Part shown: positions 23,345 to 33,176 of the stretch, piece after piece
How the letters are laid out: each line of letters starts with the position of its first letter
Numbering within the stretch: the first letter of the stretch is position 1
Source: a bacterium
GTDB lineage: Bacteria > Oederibacteriota > CAKKQC01
DNA length: 64,000 bases
Assembly: GCA_919901855.1 (NCBI GenBank)
Contig: CAKKQC010000021.1
Coordinates: forward strand, 62,001-126,000
Reading direction: 5' to 3'
Notes under the pieces: generated by a model
Databases searched by the model: none
Told to the model about the DNA's origin: nothing
The model's input: the letters and a program-made list of their open reading frames with translations, nothing else
Program-made: the position numbers and the translations under genes

Positions 23345-25267
23345 GTGGGCCGTTCGGCGAAACGCCAGACCGTCACCGGCATCCTTCGCATCACGCGGGG
23401 CCGGTTCCGGAAGCTCGTGCTCGAGGACGCCGAGGGCCGCCGGTTCCCGATCGCGCCCCGCGAGGGGCTCCCGGCGTTTCCCGGCGACCGGGTGAAGGCC
23501 GAGCTGAGCACCCCCTCGTGGGGGTTCCGCTCCCGGCGGCGGGGGCCCCCGGTCATGGAGGCGAGCCTGGTCGCCGTGATCGAGCGGGGGTGCACGACGC
23601 TGCTGGGCCACTACCGCGCATCGCGGCAGCGGGCGTGGGTGGTGCCCAAGGACAAGGACCTCCTGCCGCCGATCGAAGTCGAGCAACGGCTCGGGCTGGC
23701 CGAGGGTACGCTCGTGGCCGTGGACCTGGGGAGGAATCCGGGCCTCGTGACCGGCACGATCGCGGCCTCCTGGGAGGACCCCGACGCGCCGGCCTCGGTC
23801 ATCGAACAACTCGTCTACGAGCGCGACCTCCCCCGCGCGTTCCCGGCAGCGGTCCTGGCGGAAGCCGCGCGCTTCCCCGACCGGGTGCCGAAGGAGGAGT
23901 CGGCGCTGCGCCGCGACCTGCGCGGGCTCGAGGTCATCGTCATCGATCCCTTCGACGCGAAGGATCATGACGACGCCGTGAGCTGGGAGCCGGGCGCAGG
24001 AGGCGGCGGGCGGCTCGGCGTCCATATCGCCGACGTCTCCTGGTACGTCCGGCCGGGCAGCGCGCTGGACGCGGAGGCGCGCGCCCGCGGGGTCTCGTGC
24101 TACCTCACCGACCGCGTCCTGCCAATGCTTCCGCCCCGGCTCTCGGCCGACCTGTGCAGCCTCATGGAGGGCCAGGACCGGCTCGCGCTCTCGGTCTTTC
24201 TCGATCTCGACCGCGACGGAGGTGTGCTCCGCGGCGAGATCCAGGAGACCGTGGTCCGGCCCACCGTCTCGCTCAGCTACGAGGACGCCTGGAAGGTAAT
24301 GCAGGACTCCCGGAGCCGGCATCCTCAAGCCAAGGGCCTCCACGCATTGCAGGCTATCTCGGCCAAGCTCCGGGAGCGGCGCTTCGCCGACGGGTCTCTG
24401 GACTTCAATTTCCCGGAGACGAAAGTGATCCTGGGGCCTGACGGCGAGCCCGCCGAGATCCGCCAGCGGCTCGGCGACCCGTCCCACTGGCTGGTCGAGG
24501 AGTGCATGATCGCTGCGAACAAATGGACGGGCGAGATGCTCGCGCTCGCGGGCCGCGGGATCTGGCGCGTGCACGAGCCGCCGGCCATGGAGGACGTCGC
24601 GGAGCTGGAGGAGTTCCTCAAGGGGATGGGCGTCAAGCTCCGGCGGGGGGCCGCCAGCCGGGACCTGCACCCCAAGGACTTCCAGGCGGTGCTCGAGCGG
24701 TTCAAGGGCGAGCGGGAGGAATACGTCGTCCACCGCAAGGTCCTCCAGGCTCTGCGGCTCGCAGTCTACTCGGCCGAGAATCTCGGCCACTTCGGGCTCG
24801 CCATCAAGACGTACACGCACTTCACCTCGCCCATCCGCCGGTACGCGGACCTGCTCGTCCACCGGATGCTTCGGCCGAGTGGCGTGGATGGCCGGTACAC
24901 GGTCCGTGCGCTCGGCGATCTCGCGTCCCAGATCTCGGCGCTCGAGCGCCGGGCGCAAGAGGGCGAGTGGGCGTGCACGAAGCTCATGGTCATGCGGTAC
25001 CTCATGAAGCATCTCGGGGAGACCTTCGAGGGCACGGTTTCGCGCGTCGAGCGTTACGGCGCGTTCGTGGAGCTGGACGGGATCGGCCAGGGCGGCCTCG
25101 TCGCCCGGGAGGAGCTTGGGACCGAACACTTCAACGTCTCCCGGGACGGCCTCTCGATGCGCGGAGGCCGCAGCGGCCACACGTTCCGGGTGGGCCAGCG
25201 GGTGAAGGTCATCGTGGCCCGCGTCGACGCCGCCCGCGGCTTTCTGGATTTGGCGCTGGCGGAGTAG
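23345..25267 (+). CDS. rnr: Ribonuclease R / RNase II family exoribonuclease
   Basis: The RNB-domain enzyme degrades RNA 3' to 5' and, with SmpB (next gene), takes part in clearing trans-translation targets. N-terminal OB-like domains (residues about 1-190) precede the catalytic core VIDPFDAKDHDDAVSWE, which has the Mg-binding aspartates. GVSCYLTDRVLPMLPPRLS, SLMEGQDRLALSV, and the later HFTSPIRRYADLLVHR motif follow. A C-terminal S1 domain is seen (GTVSRVERYGAFVELDG to VARVDAARGFLDLAL). At 640 residues it is shorter than E. coli RNase R (813) and lacks the N-terminal helix-turn-helix and Lys-rich tail. GTG 23345 begins 3 bases after leuB; this short gap suggests co-transcription. Confidence 0.92.
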   Translation: MGRSAKRQTVTGILRITRGRFRKLVLEDAEGRRFPIAPREGLPAFPGDRVKAELSTPSWGFRSRRRGPPVMEASLVAVIERGCTTLLGHYRASRQRAWVVPKDKDLLPPIEVEQRLGLAEGTLVAVDLGRNPGLVTGTIAASWEDPDAPASVIEQLVYERDLPRAFPAAVLAEAARFPDRVPKEESALRRDLRGLEVIVIDPFDAKDHDDAVSWEPGAGGGGRLGVHIADVSWYVRPGSALDAEARARGVSCYLTDRVLPMLPPRLSADLCSLMEGQDRLALSVFLDLDRDGGVLRGEIQETVVRPTVSLSYEDAWKVMQDSRSRHPQAKGLHALQAISAKLRERRFADGSLDFNFPETKVILGPDGEPAEIRQRLGDPSHWLVEECMIAANKWTGEMLALAGRGIWRVHEPPAMEDVAELEEFLKGMGVKLRRGAASRDLHPKDFQAVLERFKGEREEYVVHRKVLQALRLAVYSAENLGHFGLAIKTYTHFTSPIRRYADLLVHRMLRPSGVDGRYTVRALGDLASQISALERRAQEGEWACTKLMVMRYLMKHLGETFEGTVSRVERYGAFVELDGIGQGGLVAREELGTEHFNVSRDGLSMRGGRSGHTFRVGQRVKVIVARVDAARGFLDLALAE

Positions 25268-25285
25268 GCCGGGTAAGCTGGGAGC

Positions 25286-25759
25286 ATGCCAGCCGGCGGC
25301 AAACCCGAATCCCAGGAGAAGGTCGTCGCGACGAACCGTCGCGCGTGGCACGACTTCGAGATCCTCGAGCGGTTCGAGGCCGGGATCGCGCTCGCGGGCT
25401 CCGAGGTCAAGTCCCTGCGCCTCGGGCATGCCGACCTCAAAGAGGCCTACGCGGAAATGGCGGGCGGCGAGCTGTGGCTCTGCCAGCTCCACATCAACCC
25501 CTACCAGACCTCGTCTTACGCGGTCCCGCCCCTGCGCCGCCGCAAGCTCCTGGTCCGGAAGGCCGAGCTCAACCGGCTCGTGGGCCGGGTCGCGCACAAG
25601 GGCATGACCCTCGTGCCGCTGCGCCTCTACTTCAGCCCCCGCGGCTGGGCCAAGATCGAGCTCGGCGTCGCCAAGGGCCGCAGCCATGCCGACCGGCGGG
25701 AGAACCTCAAGAAGCGGGAAGCCGAGCGCGAAATGCGCGCCGTCCGGGGGCGCGGCTAG
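25286..25759 (+). CDS. smpB: SsrA-binding protein SmpB
   Basis: SmpB binds tmRNA and brings it to stalled ribosomes. The 157-residue protein has VVATNRRAWHDFEILERFEA and GIALAGSEVKSLRLGHADLK, the LCQLHINPYQ segment, RRKLLVRKAELNRL, and the basic C-terminal tail KGRSHADRRENLKKREAERE that enters the decoding centre. The start is 18 bases after rnr. No ssrA (tmRNA) gene was recognised in the flanking DNA. Confidence 0.95.
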   Translation: MPAGGKPESQEKVVATNRRAWHDFEILERFEAGIALAGSEVKSLRLGHADLKEAYAEMAGGELWLCQLHINPYQTSSYAVPPLRRRKLLVRKAELNRLVGRVAHKGMTLVPLRLYFSPRGWAKIELGVAKGRSHADRRENLKKREAEREMRAVRGRG

Positions 25760-25854
25760 CCGGAACCGGCCTCCCCCCGCCCATAGAGTCCACCAGCAAC
25801 GGCAGAATCCATACGGGGAAACGCATTTTGACCCGCGCGCGGCGCCTCGCGGGC

Positions 25855-25882
25855 TTGACCGGGACGGCCCCTCGCGTTAGAC
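25855..25882 (+). promoter_or_regulatory. Sigma-70-like promoter before the 60-residue protein
   Basis: TTGACC (25855-25860) and TTAGAC (25877-25882) are separated by 16 bases. This is the best -35/-10 pair seen in the window. It lies 25 bases before ATG 25908, which has GGAGG at 25898-25902. The rest of the gap after smpB shows no other feature. Confidence 0.55.
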
Positions 25883-25907
25883 TCTTGCAACCTTGACGGA
25901 GGAAGCG

Positions 25908-26090
25908 ATGACAGCCAATTGGCAGGACAGGGAATTCATCGGGCGCGTGCAGGATATCCTCAAGGAGATCGAGCGCCACAAGTGGATCGAGAGCGAGAAG
26001 GCGGGGCGCGACATCGGGGGCAACCGTGCCGCGCTGGACTGGCTCGAGCGCCACTACGAACTCTGGAAGAAGAACCGGGCCAACGCCTGA
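25908..26090 (+). CDS. Small conserved-looking protein, function unknown
   Basis: The 60-residue product, preceded by GGAGG at 25898-25902, is soluble, charged and predicted to be helical. The middle carries [18 protein letters not shown], a well-defined motif that looks selected rather than random, and the C-terminus reads [14 protein letters not shown]. The gene is complete and has its own promoter-like and ribosome-binding sequences. It lies between smpB and the primary sigma factor, 65 bases before the sigma start. I do not recognise the family with confidence, and I give no function. Confidence 0.7.
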   Translation: MTANWQDREFIGRVQDILKEIERHKWIESEKAGRDIGGNRAALDWLERHYELWKKNRANA

Positions 26091-26155
26091 AGGCCCTTCA
26101 AGTCCGGCCGGCCCGGGTTGGGGCCCGGCCAAGGGAGCATGAGAGACACGCATCC

Positions 26156-27307
<1,152 letters not shown>

Positions 27308-27446
27308 CGCGGCGCCCGCGCCATCCGGGGCAGCCCGCGACGGCGATGCAACGGAGCCCCCTGGCCGCCGCTTTCCCGGCAGTGCCTGGCGTCGTGCGGC
27401 GGTCATTCCGGTGGCGGCGGCGTCCGTGCCGGGCCGCTCGTGGGCG

Positions 27447-27452
27447 TATAAT
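27447..27452 (+). promoter_or_regulatory. Candidate -10 element (TATAAT)
   Basis: A perfect TATAAT stands about 100 bases upstream of ATG 27555 in otherwise GC-rich intergenic sequence (27308-27554). No good -35 is visible at 17 bases. It is the likeliest promoter for the large secreted protein. Confidence 0.45.
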
Positions 27453-27554
27453 ACGGAGTGAGTTGGCCATCAACGTTCCCCGGGAGCGCGACGCGGACGG
27501 CCTGCTGCCAAGCCGCGCCCGCTTGTCCTCTTCGAGTCGGGATCTCGTAATCCG

Positions 27555-30500
27555 ATGATCCGGGGATTGGCACGTCTTCTATGTCGCCGGCGCGGGGCGG
27601 TGCTGGCTGCCGCCGGCGTCCTCGTCCTGCTCGCGGGGCATGCGCGGGCGGACGCGTGCCTCCAGGAAGGCTGGGACGACGGGTCGGTCTCGCCGATGAA
27701 CCTGTACCCCAACTGGACCAAGGTCCTGGTCGCCTCGGACCAGCTCTGGCTGTATCCCGGCGTTCCGGGCACCGAGATCATCCAGGGGATCACGATCGTG
27801 AACTTCGGCACCGCCGTCGACACGGACTTCTCCAGGGTGTACGTGGAGCTCGAGTGCGGGGCGACGAGTTCGGGTCTCCTGACCCTGACGTACCGGGGCG
27901 TCTATCCGACCGACGCGGGCCCGGCGCCAGCCTGGACGTGGGCCGGGAACACCCCGGACTTCTCGGGCTGTCCGGACCTGTGCGGAAATCCGGCCTGCGG
28001 GGGATTCCTCACCATGAGCATCTACGTGGACGTCGCCCAGTGTCCGGCGGACGGCGCCTCGGTGCGGTTTGGGCTCACCTCCCAGAACTGGGAGGGCGGG
28101 ATCACGGACAACAGCGGCTGCCATGCGCCGTCGGGGGCCTCGGGCGGGGCGGGGCACACGATCCGCTATGTCTACACGGAGGGGCCGGCCAACGCGGTTC
28201 CGGGGGACACGATCTGGTTCACGATCTGGTACGGACGGCCGGGCTCGGGCAACCTGTCGGGGATCACGATCCTGGACACGCTCCCCGCCTACACGCACTT
28301 CGTCCAGGGCAGCGCCTCTCCGCCGGCCGACGTCGGATACGACCCCGAATGGGGTCCGCCGCCCGTCTTGCGCTGGACGTTTCCCGGACCGCTGGCGACC
28401 GGAGGGGGGCCGACGGGCTCGATCACCTTCGCGGTGACCGTGGATTGGGGGAACGGCGAGGGCTTCGAGCCGGGCTCGGGCGACGTGGCCGCGCCGGAAG
28501 GCGCCCGGGTAGAGAACCGCGCCGGCGGCGCGTTCGAAGGGGCGGCGTGCCCCCGCGGGTTCAGCGATCCGGCCCAGACGGTGGTTCGGCGCTTCCTGAT
28601 GTGGCTGATCGGCGACAACGACCTGCTCTTCTCGCAGGCGCTCGGGCAATCGCCCGACGAGATGGTCTACGGGATCTTCATAAAGAATCTCTCGGAAACG
28701 AAGACGTGGTGGGACGTGCGCGTCTGGGACACGGTCCCGCCGCAATTGGACACGTGGTGCATCAACTGCGGCTTCGACGACCCGTGCACCGGATGGACGA
28801 TGACGCCGAGCGGCTGCGCGGCGGCGTCTCCGGGACGGCTGACGCCGGGCACGAAGACGATCATGACGTGGCGGCTGGACATGCCGCCGGGGGCGACGAT
28901 CGCGCTGCGGTGGAAGGCGCAGGTCAAGGCCAGCACCATGCCGGGCGACACGGCGATCAACGTCATGAGCCTGCTCGAGATGGGAAAGACGGGCATCGTG
29001 AGCGGGACGGGCCAGTCCGGGCAGCCGGCCAACTTCGCGCACCTCGCGCCGATCGTCCTGCCGGTCACCTACGTCAGCTACCTGAACTTTGTCGCGAGCT
29101 CGAAGAACCACGAGCAGCCGTCGCGCACGACCTTCTTCCCGCTGAACAAGAAGACCCAGTTCGAGCTGCGCGCGCTCGAGGACGTCGCCGACGCGTTCGC
29201 CATCGGAGGGGGCGTCTCGACGTCGATCGGCTGCCTCATCGGGGACTGCATCGGCGGGTTTCCGGGCAGCGGCGGCAAGTGCCCCGCCGGGGGCATCGGC
29301 TCGGGGCCGGGGAGCCAGGCGGGTTGCAAGGTCGAGCGCATCCCGGCGATCTACGACAGCCTGCTGACCACGGCCTATCCCTTCCAGCACCTCTACAAGC
29401 TCACGTCGAACGCCCCGGTCGCCTGGATGAACATGCAGGCGGTGGGGGCCCAGTGTTCGGACTACCACATGTACGGCCCCTCCTCGACGCTCACGTACAC
29501 TGGGCTGATCCACTACGGATGGAAGACCGGGTACGGCTCCACGGTGGGCACCGCCCAGGGCACCACGTGGGTCTTCATCAACACCGGGAAGACGCCGTAC
29601 GGCGCGGTGGACACCACCGTGCCGACGACCGTGCACGTGTTCCAGTTCAACTACGCGACGCTGGCGTGGGACTACGTGACGACCTACGACATCGCCGGGG
29701 AGAGCATCGCGACGTTCCTGGGCACCACCGACGCCCAGGAGGGGGCCTACCGCAGCGTCTCGTCCCAGTCGCAGTTGATCGTCTGGCAGGGCTACAACAT
29801 GATGTCCACGCTGGGGTGCGGGTGTCCCTGCTACAACGTCAGCACCGTCATGCCGACCCGGGAGTCGGGGGGCGTGGTCGGGCTGGCGGGGCAGACCTTC
29901 TACGGTTCGACGTGCGGCTCCTGCAATCCGCCGCGGGCCGACGTGGGCAACGTCGGGGGGGCGGATGCGACCTACCGCGTGTCCGTGTACGTGCCGGACA
30001 CGACCGTCGGACCGGCCGCGCTGCCCGCCAACATCCGCGGGACCTCGGGCAAGTGGATGCTCAAGGGGACGAACATCGCGCCCTGGGGACTGCTGACGGC
30101 CCTGAACCCGCGCCTCTACCCGAACGACGGAACGCTGTTCGACAACCCCGGAAACACGGTCTACCGGGTGGAGCACCTGGGCGGAGGGGCGATCCAGATC
30201 TTCCACGGGATCAAGATCTTCACCGGGTACGGGGGCGGGGCCGTCCTCAACGCGACCGACGGTAAGCCGACCGGGGCGGAGTTCTGGGTGAACCAGAGCG
30301 AGGACAAGGCCGGGACGAACGGCACCAGCCCGGAGTTGTACTCGATCAACGTGTTCTGCCCCAAGACCGGCATGGCCATCAAGATGGAGACCGACGACGG
30401 GCGGACCGAGACGTACACGACGAACGGTCCCGACCAGTGTGTCGCGTTCATCGGGTTCGTCGCCCCGGCGCGCAAGCGGAACATCCGTATGACCAGGCTC

Positions 30501-31310
30501 GCCGCGGGCGCGCCGGGCGACGTCCTGTGCATATACAACAGCGCGAACGAGGAGAACCCGGGCCTGACGGCGCCGTTCCTCCAGCAGGGCGTTCACTACA
30601 CCATCGTCGCACCTCAGGTCGTCTACGCGGGCCAGTCGTTCTGGATCACGGTCATCGTCTCCGAGGTCGGGGGGGCCACCAAGACGGACTACTGCGGCAC
30701 CACGAGCTTCAGCTCCACCGACCCGGCTGCCAAGGTCGAGTCCATCGCGATGGACGCCTACAACTACACCTGGGACTCCAACATCGCCGGCGCCCCCTGT
30801 GTCGGCGCGGGATGCACCGGGACCTGCGACAACGGCATCAAGCTGTTCTTCAACGTGAGGCTGGACAAGCTCGGGATGCAGACGCTCGTGGCGACCGACG
30901 TGTTCGACGGGTCCGTCACCGGGTTGGCCGCGTGCATGGTCGTGGGCGCCGACGTCAAACTCCTGAAGGAGCCGCGCTTCACGGTCGCGGCCTCGGGCGA
31001 CACCGTCCAGTTCCGGATCTGCTGGAGCAACTACTCCTCCGGGAGCGGTTTCTCGTTCGTGATGACGGATGCGGTGCCGTCCGGTCTGACCTACCTGCCC
31101 GAGGCTGCGGTGGGCCTCCTGGACTGCAAGAACACGACCGGTCTGCCCCTCTCGGTCTCCTATTCGACGGCCACGACGCCGAACATGCCCGCCGCGGCCT
31201 CCTTCACCGGCGGGAACCCGACCGCCGGGACCCGTTGGCTCCGGTGGACGGTGCAGTACGCGGCGGTCGGCGCCACGGGCTGCGGCTGCTACCGGGCGAC
31301 CATCAACTGA
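27555..31310 (+). CDS. Large secreted protein with DUF11-like beta domains
   Basis: The 1251-residue product has a signal peptide (basic RRRGAVL, then a long hydrophobic core ending GHARA). DUF11-like (isopeptide-type) domains occur near both ends: residues about 200-330 (IRYVYTEGPANAVPGDTIWF, SGITILDTLP) and about 1130-1250 (FTVAASGDTVQFRICWSNYS). Between them lie about 500 residues rich in Cys, Gly and Thr with no recognised family, plausibly an extracellular surface layer or adhesin. It ends abruptly in the last domain, after CGCYRATIN, without a sorting or anchor domain, so it may be truncated. A toxin-antitoxin pair follows directly. Confidence 0.65.
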   Translation: MIRGLARLLCRRRGAVLAAAGVLVLLAGHARADACLQEGWDDGSVSPMNLYPNWTKVLVASDQLWLYPGVPGTEIIQGITIVNFGTAVDTDFSRVYVELECGATSSGLLTLTYRGVYPTDAGPAPAWTWAGNTPDFSGCPDLCGNPACGGFLTMSIYVDVAQCPADGASVRFGLTSQNWEGGITDNSGCHAPSGASGGAGHTIRYVYTEGPANAVPGDTIWFTIWYGRPGSGNLSGITILDTLPAYTHFVQGSASPPADVGYDPEWGPPPVLRWTFPGPLATGGGPTGSITFAVTVDWGNGEGFEPGSGDVAAPEGARVENRAGGAFEGAACPRGFSDPAQTVVRRFLMWLIGDNDLLFSQALGQSPDEMVYGIFIKNLSETKTWWDVRVWDTVPPQLDTWCINCGFDDPCTGWTMTPSGCAAASPGRLTPGTKTIMTWRLDMPPGATIALRWKAQVKASTMPGDTAINVMSLLEMGKTGIVSGTGQSGQPANFAHLAPIVLPVTYVSYLNFVASSKNHEQPSRTTFFPLNKKTQFELRALEDVADAFAIGGGVSTSIGCLIGDCIGGFPGSGGKCPAGGIGSGPGSQAGCKVERIPAIYDSLLTTAYPFQHLYKLTSNAPVAWMNMQAVGAQCSDYHMYGPSSTLTYTGLIHYGWKTGYGSTVGTAQGTTWVFINTGKTPYGAVDTTVPTTVHVFQFNYATLAWDYVTTYDIAGESIATFLGTTDAQEGAYRSVSSQSQLIVWQGYNMMSTLGCGCPCYNVSTVMPTRESGGVVGLAGQTFYGSTCGSCNPPRADVGNVGGADATYRVSVYVPDTTVGPAALPANIRGTSGKWMLKGTNIAPWGLLTALNPRLYPNDGTLFDNPGNTVYRVEHLGGGAIQIFHGIKIFTGYGGGAVLNATDGKPTGAEFWVNQSEDKAGTNGTSPELYSINVFCPKTGMAIKMETDDGRTETYTTNGPDQCVAFIGFVAPARKRNIRMTRLAAGAPGDVLCIYNSANEENPGLTAPFLQQGVHYTIVAPQVVYAGQSFWITVIVSEVGGATKTDYCGTTSFSSTDPAAKVESIAMDAYNYTWDSNIAGAPCVGAGCTGTCDNGIKLFFNVRLDKLGMQTLVATDVFDGSVTGLAACMVVGADVKLLKEPRFTVAASGDTVQFRICWSNYSSGSGFSFVMTDAVPSGLTYLPEAAVGLLDCKNTTGLPLSVSYSTATTPNMPAAASFTGGNPTAGTRWLRWTVQYAAVGATGCGCYRATIN

Positions 31311-31335
31311 TACTCCGTGCAGGTGCAGCCCGGCG

Positions 31336-31341
31336 TATAAT
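31336..31341 (+). promoter_or_regulatory. Candidate -10 element (TATAAT) for the toxin-antitoxin pair
   Basis: A perfect TATAAT ends 6 bases before ATG 31348, with no Shine-Dalgarno sequence. The predicted transcription start would coincide with the ATG, giving a leaderless antitoxin-toxin message. Confidence 0.5.
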
Positions 31342-31347
31342 CGGCTC

Positions 31348-31638
31348 ATGGGTATCGTGGAAGTGCTCGGTCCCGCGCGCGACGAGATTCTGCGTGTCGC
31401 CGCGGCTCATGGTGCCCGGAACGTCCGGGTCTTCGGATCCGTCGCCCGCGGCGACGCTCGTCCGGACAGCGATGTCGATCTTCTCGTGGAGTTCCAGGCC
31501 CAGCCGAGTCTCATGGACCATGTGCGCTTCGGTCTCGATCTCGAGCGCGTGCTTGGCCGGAAGGTGGACGTGGTCACCGAGCGCGAGCTCCGGGCCTCCA
31601 AGCGGGAGCAGGTGCTCCGCGAGGCCATAGCATTGTGA
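31348..31638 (+). CDS. mntA: MntA-type nucleotidyltransferase antitoxin
   Basis: MNT proteins are minimal nucleotidyltransferases that neutralise HEPN toxins. In the characterised HepT/MntA pair, MntA AMPylates a tyrosine of HepT. The 96-residue protein has the catalytic G-S-x10-D-x-D pattern as VFGSVARGDARPDSDVDLLVEF (G30, S31, D42, D44 by my count). GRKVDVVTERELR follows. It overlaps the HEPN gene by four bases (GTGA), the normal operon layout. Base composition looks lower in GC than the neighbours, consistent with transfer. Confidence 0.9.
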   Translation: MGIVEVLGPARDEILRVAAAHGARNVRVFGSVARGDARPDSDVDLLVEFQAQPSLMDHVRFGLDLERVLGRKVDVVTERELRASKREQVLREAIAL

Positions 31639-31967
31639 GGTCGGACAGAGATTACCTGTCCGACATCCTGGAATCCATCAAGCTCATCGAGAAATACGCG
31701 GAGCTTGGGCGAGAGCGTTTCCAGAAGGACGAGTTGGTTCGGACTTTCATGATCCACCAGATCATGATCATTGGGGAGGCGGCTCGCGGGCTCTCCGAAG
31801 CCATGAGGTTGCGCGCTCCGGATGTGGACTGGCCGGCTGTCGTCGGGATGCGCAATCGCCTTGTGCATGGGTACTTCCATGTCGATGCGGAGGAAGTCTG
31901 GAAGACCGTGGAGGAAGACATCCCGAAACTCAAGAAGCAGGTGGAGTTGCTCACGAAGCCGGCCTGA
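31635..31967 (+). CDS. hepT: HepT-type HEPN ribonuclease toxin (DUF86)
   Basis: The 110-residue HEPN protein is the toxin of the pair. The active-site motif R-x4-H-x-Y is present as RNRLVHGY (R73, H78, Y80), where R and H are RNase residues and Y is the AMPylation target in studied systems. The rest is the four-helix bundle of the DUF86 family (YLSDILESIKLIEKYAELGR, HQIMIIGEAARGLSEAMR). GTG 31635 overlaps the mntA stop. It ends 41 bases before tRNA-Val. The target RNA (tRNA or mRNA) cannot be read from sequence. Confidence 0.9.
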   Translation: MRSDRDYLSDILESIKLIEKYAELGRERFQKDELVRTFMIHQIMIIGEAARGLSEAMRLRAPDVDWPAVVGMRNRLVHGYFHVDAEEVWKTVEEDIPKLKKQVELLTKPA

Positions 31968-32008
31968 TATCGGTCCCTCGGTTGGTTTTGGTATCCTAGA
32001 TAGCATTC

Positions 32009-32081
32009 GGGCGGCTAACTCAGCGGCGAGAGTGCCATCCTCACACGATGGAAGTCACAGGTTCGAATCCTGTGCCGCCCA
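32009..32081 (+). tRNA. tRNA-Val (anticodon CAC)
   Basis: A full cloverleaf is seen. The acceptor GGGCGGC (32009-32015) pairs with GCCGCCC, with discriminator A at 32081. The D stem ACTC/GAGT encloses AGCGGCGA. The anticodon stem CCATC/GATGG (32035-32039, 32047-32051) encloses CTCACAC, giving anticodon CAC at 32042-32044. The T stem ACAGG/CCTGT encloses TTCGAAT. 3' CCA is not encoded. TATCCT at 31992-31997 is a candidate -10. The HepT/MntA pair lies directly upstream, and truA starts 11 bases downstream. Confidence 0.95.
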
Positions 32082-32091
32082 GTCTTCATTC

Positions 32092-32892
32092 ATGGGATCC
32101 TCCGCGACGACGACCTACCGATTGACTCTCGAATACGACGGCACCGGGTTCGCGGGCTGGCAGGCCCAGCCGGGCCGCCGGACCGTCCAGGGCGAGGTTG
32201 AGCGCGCGTGCCGGGAGACGTGCGGGGCCGCCGTGCCCGTGGGGGCGGCGGGGCGGACCGACGCCGGCGTCCATGCGGCCGGCCAGGTGGCCGGGGTCGC
32301 GCTCCGATGGGGACGGGGACCGGACCGGCTCCGCGAGGCCCTGAACGCGCACCTGCCCGAGGACATCGCCGTCACCGGCTGCGCCGCCGCTCCCGAAGGA
32401 TTCGACGCCCGCCGTGACGCTGTCTCCCGCGCCTACCGGTACGCGATCCTGCTCCGCGGCGCGCGGTCGCCCCTGCTCCGCCGGTGCGCGTGGTGGGTGC
32501 GGGGACCGCTGGACGCGGGGGCGATGCGGGACGCCGCGCGGCTGTTCGAGGGGCGCCGGGATTTCTCCGCGTTCACGACCGCGCAGGGCCGGGCCCGCGG
32601 CGCGGTCAGGGACGTGGCGCGGTGCCGGCTGACCGCGCGGGGCCAGCTCCTGCTCCTCGACGTCGAGGGCAGGTCCTTCCTGCATCACATGGTCCGGCTC
32701 ATCGCCTCGGCCGTCGTCGCGGCGGGGCAGGGGAGGCTGTCCGCGACCCGGATCCGGCGCAGTCTCGCGCGACTGGATTCCGACACGCCGGTCGCTGTGG
32801 CGCCGCCGCAGGGGTTGGCCCTGCTCGCGGTGCGGTACCGGGGCGAACGGCGGAGCCGCCTGCCCGGCTGGCCGCCGGGAACGGTCGCATGA
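32092..32892 (+). CDS. truA: tRNA pseudouridine38-40 synthase TruA
   Basis: TruA converts uridines 38-40 of the tRNA anticodon stem to pseudouridine. The 266-residue protein has LTLEYDGTGFAGWQAQPGRR and VQGEVERACRE, the catalytic motif AAGRTDAGVHA with its Asp, and HHMVRLIASAVVAAGQGRL near the C-terminus. The start at ATG 32092 follows the tRNA by 10 bases; no Shine-Dalgarno sequence is visible, so it may share the tRNA transcript or have a leaderless start. Confidence 0.94.
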   Translation: MGSSATTTYRLTLEYDGTGFAGWQAQPGRRTVQGEVERACRETCGAAVPVGAAGRTDAGVHAAGQVAGVALRWGRGPDRLREALNAHLPEDIAVTGCAAAPEGFDARRDAVSRAYRYAILLRGARSPLLRRCAWWVRGPLDAGAMRDAARLFEGRRDFSAFTTAQGRARGAVRDVARCRLTARGQLLLLDVEGRSFLHHMVRLIASAVVAAGQGRLSATRIRRSLARLDSDTPVAVAPPQGLALLAVRYRGERRSRLPGWPPGTVA

Positions 32893-33065
32893 AGGGGGTC
32901 GGGCGCTGGTTCCGGCACGCCTTTGGGCTGGCCCGCGACCTGGGGGCCTACGCGTGGCTCTACCGCGCCTGGTGGCTCATCCCCGTCGTCACCGTCCTCT
33001 TCCTGCTCGGGCTGCTCATCGTGGCGGGCTCCAAGGCCCTGGTCTTCGTCTACCCCCTGTTCTGA
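32889..33065 (+). CDS. DUF5989-like single-pass membrane protein
   Basis: This 58-residue product overlaps truA (ATGA at 32889). It has a short cytoplasmic basic segment, GVGRWFRHAFGLARDL, an aromatic stretch ending WW, and one hydrophobic helix (LIPVVTVLFLLGLLIVAGSK) followed by VFVYPLF. This layout matches DUF5989, a family of tiny membrane proteins frequently next to carbamoyltransferase/SxtJ genes, though here neither is present. Function is not known. Confidence 0.65.
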   Translation: MKGVGRWFRHAFGLARDLGAYAWLYRAWWLIPVVTVLFLLGLLIVAGSKALVFVYPLF

Positions 33066-33176
33066 CGTTTCCGGCCCCCAAGCCCCATAATGAAGCCAGC
33101 GTGAACCACTTGGGCGGCCGATCGCTCATCTTCCGGGGTGCTGCAATACTTCGCCCCCGGCGCTCGTATTAGCTCT

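Noticed and set aside
25760-25854. Possible tmRNA gene next to smpB
   Set aside because: No tRNA-like acceptor ends or tag-like reading frame could be found, and the gap is too short for ssrA.
27579-31349. Minus-strand open frame of over 1,200 codons opposite the large secreted protein
   Set aside because: The plus-strand frame has a signal peptide and DUF11-like domains. The minus frame is Arg/Gly/Val-rich with no recognisable domain, and its length follows from composition.
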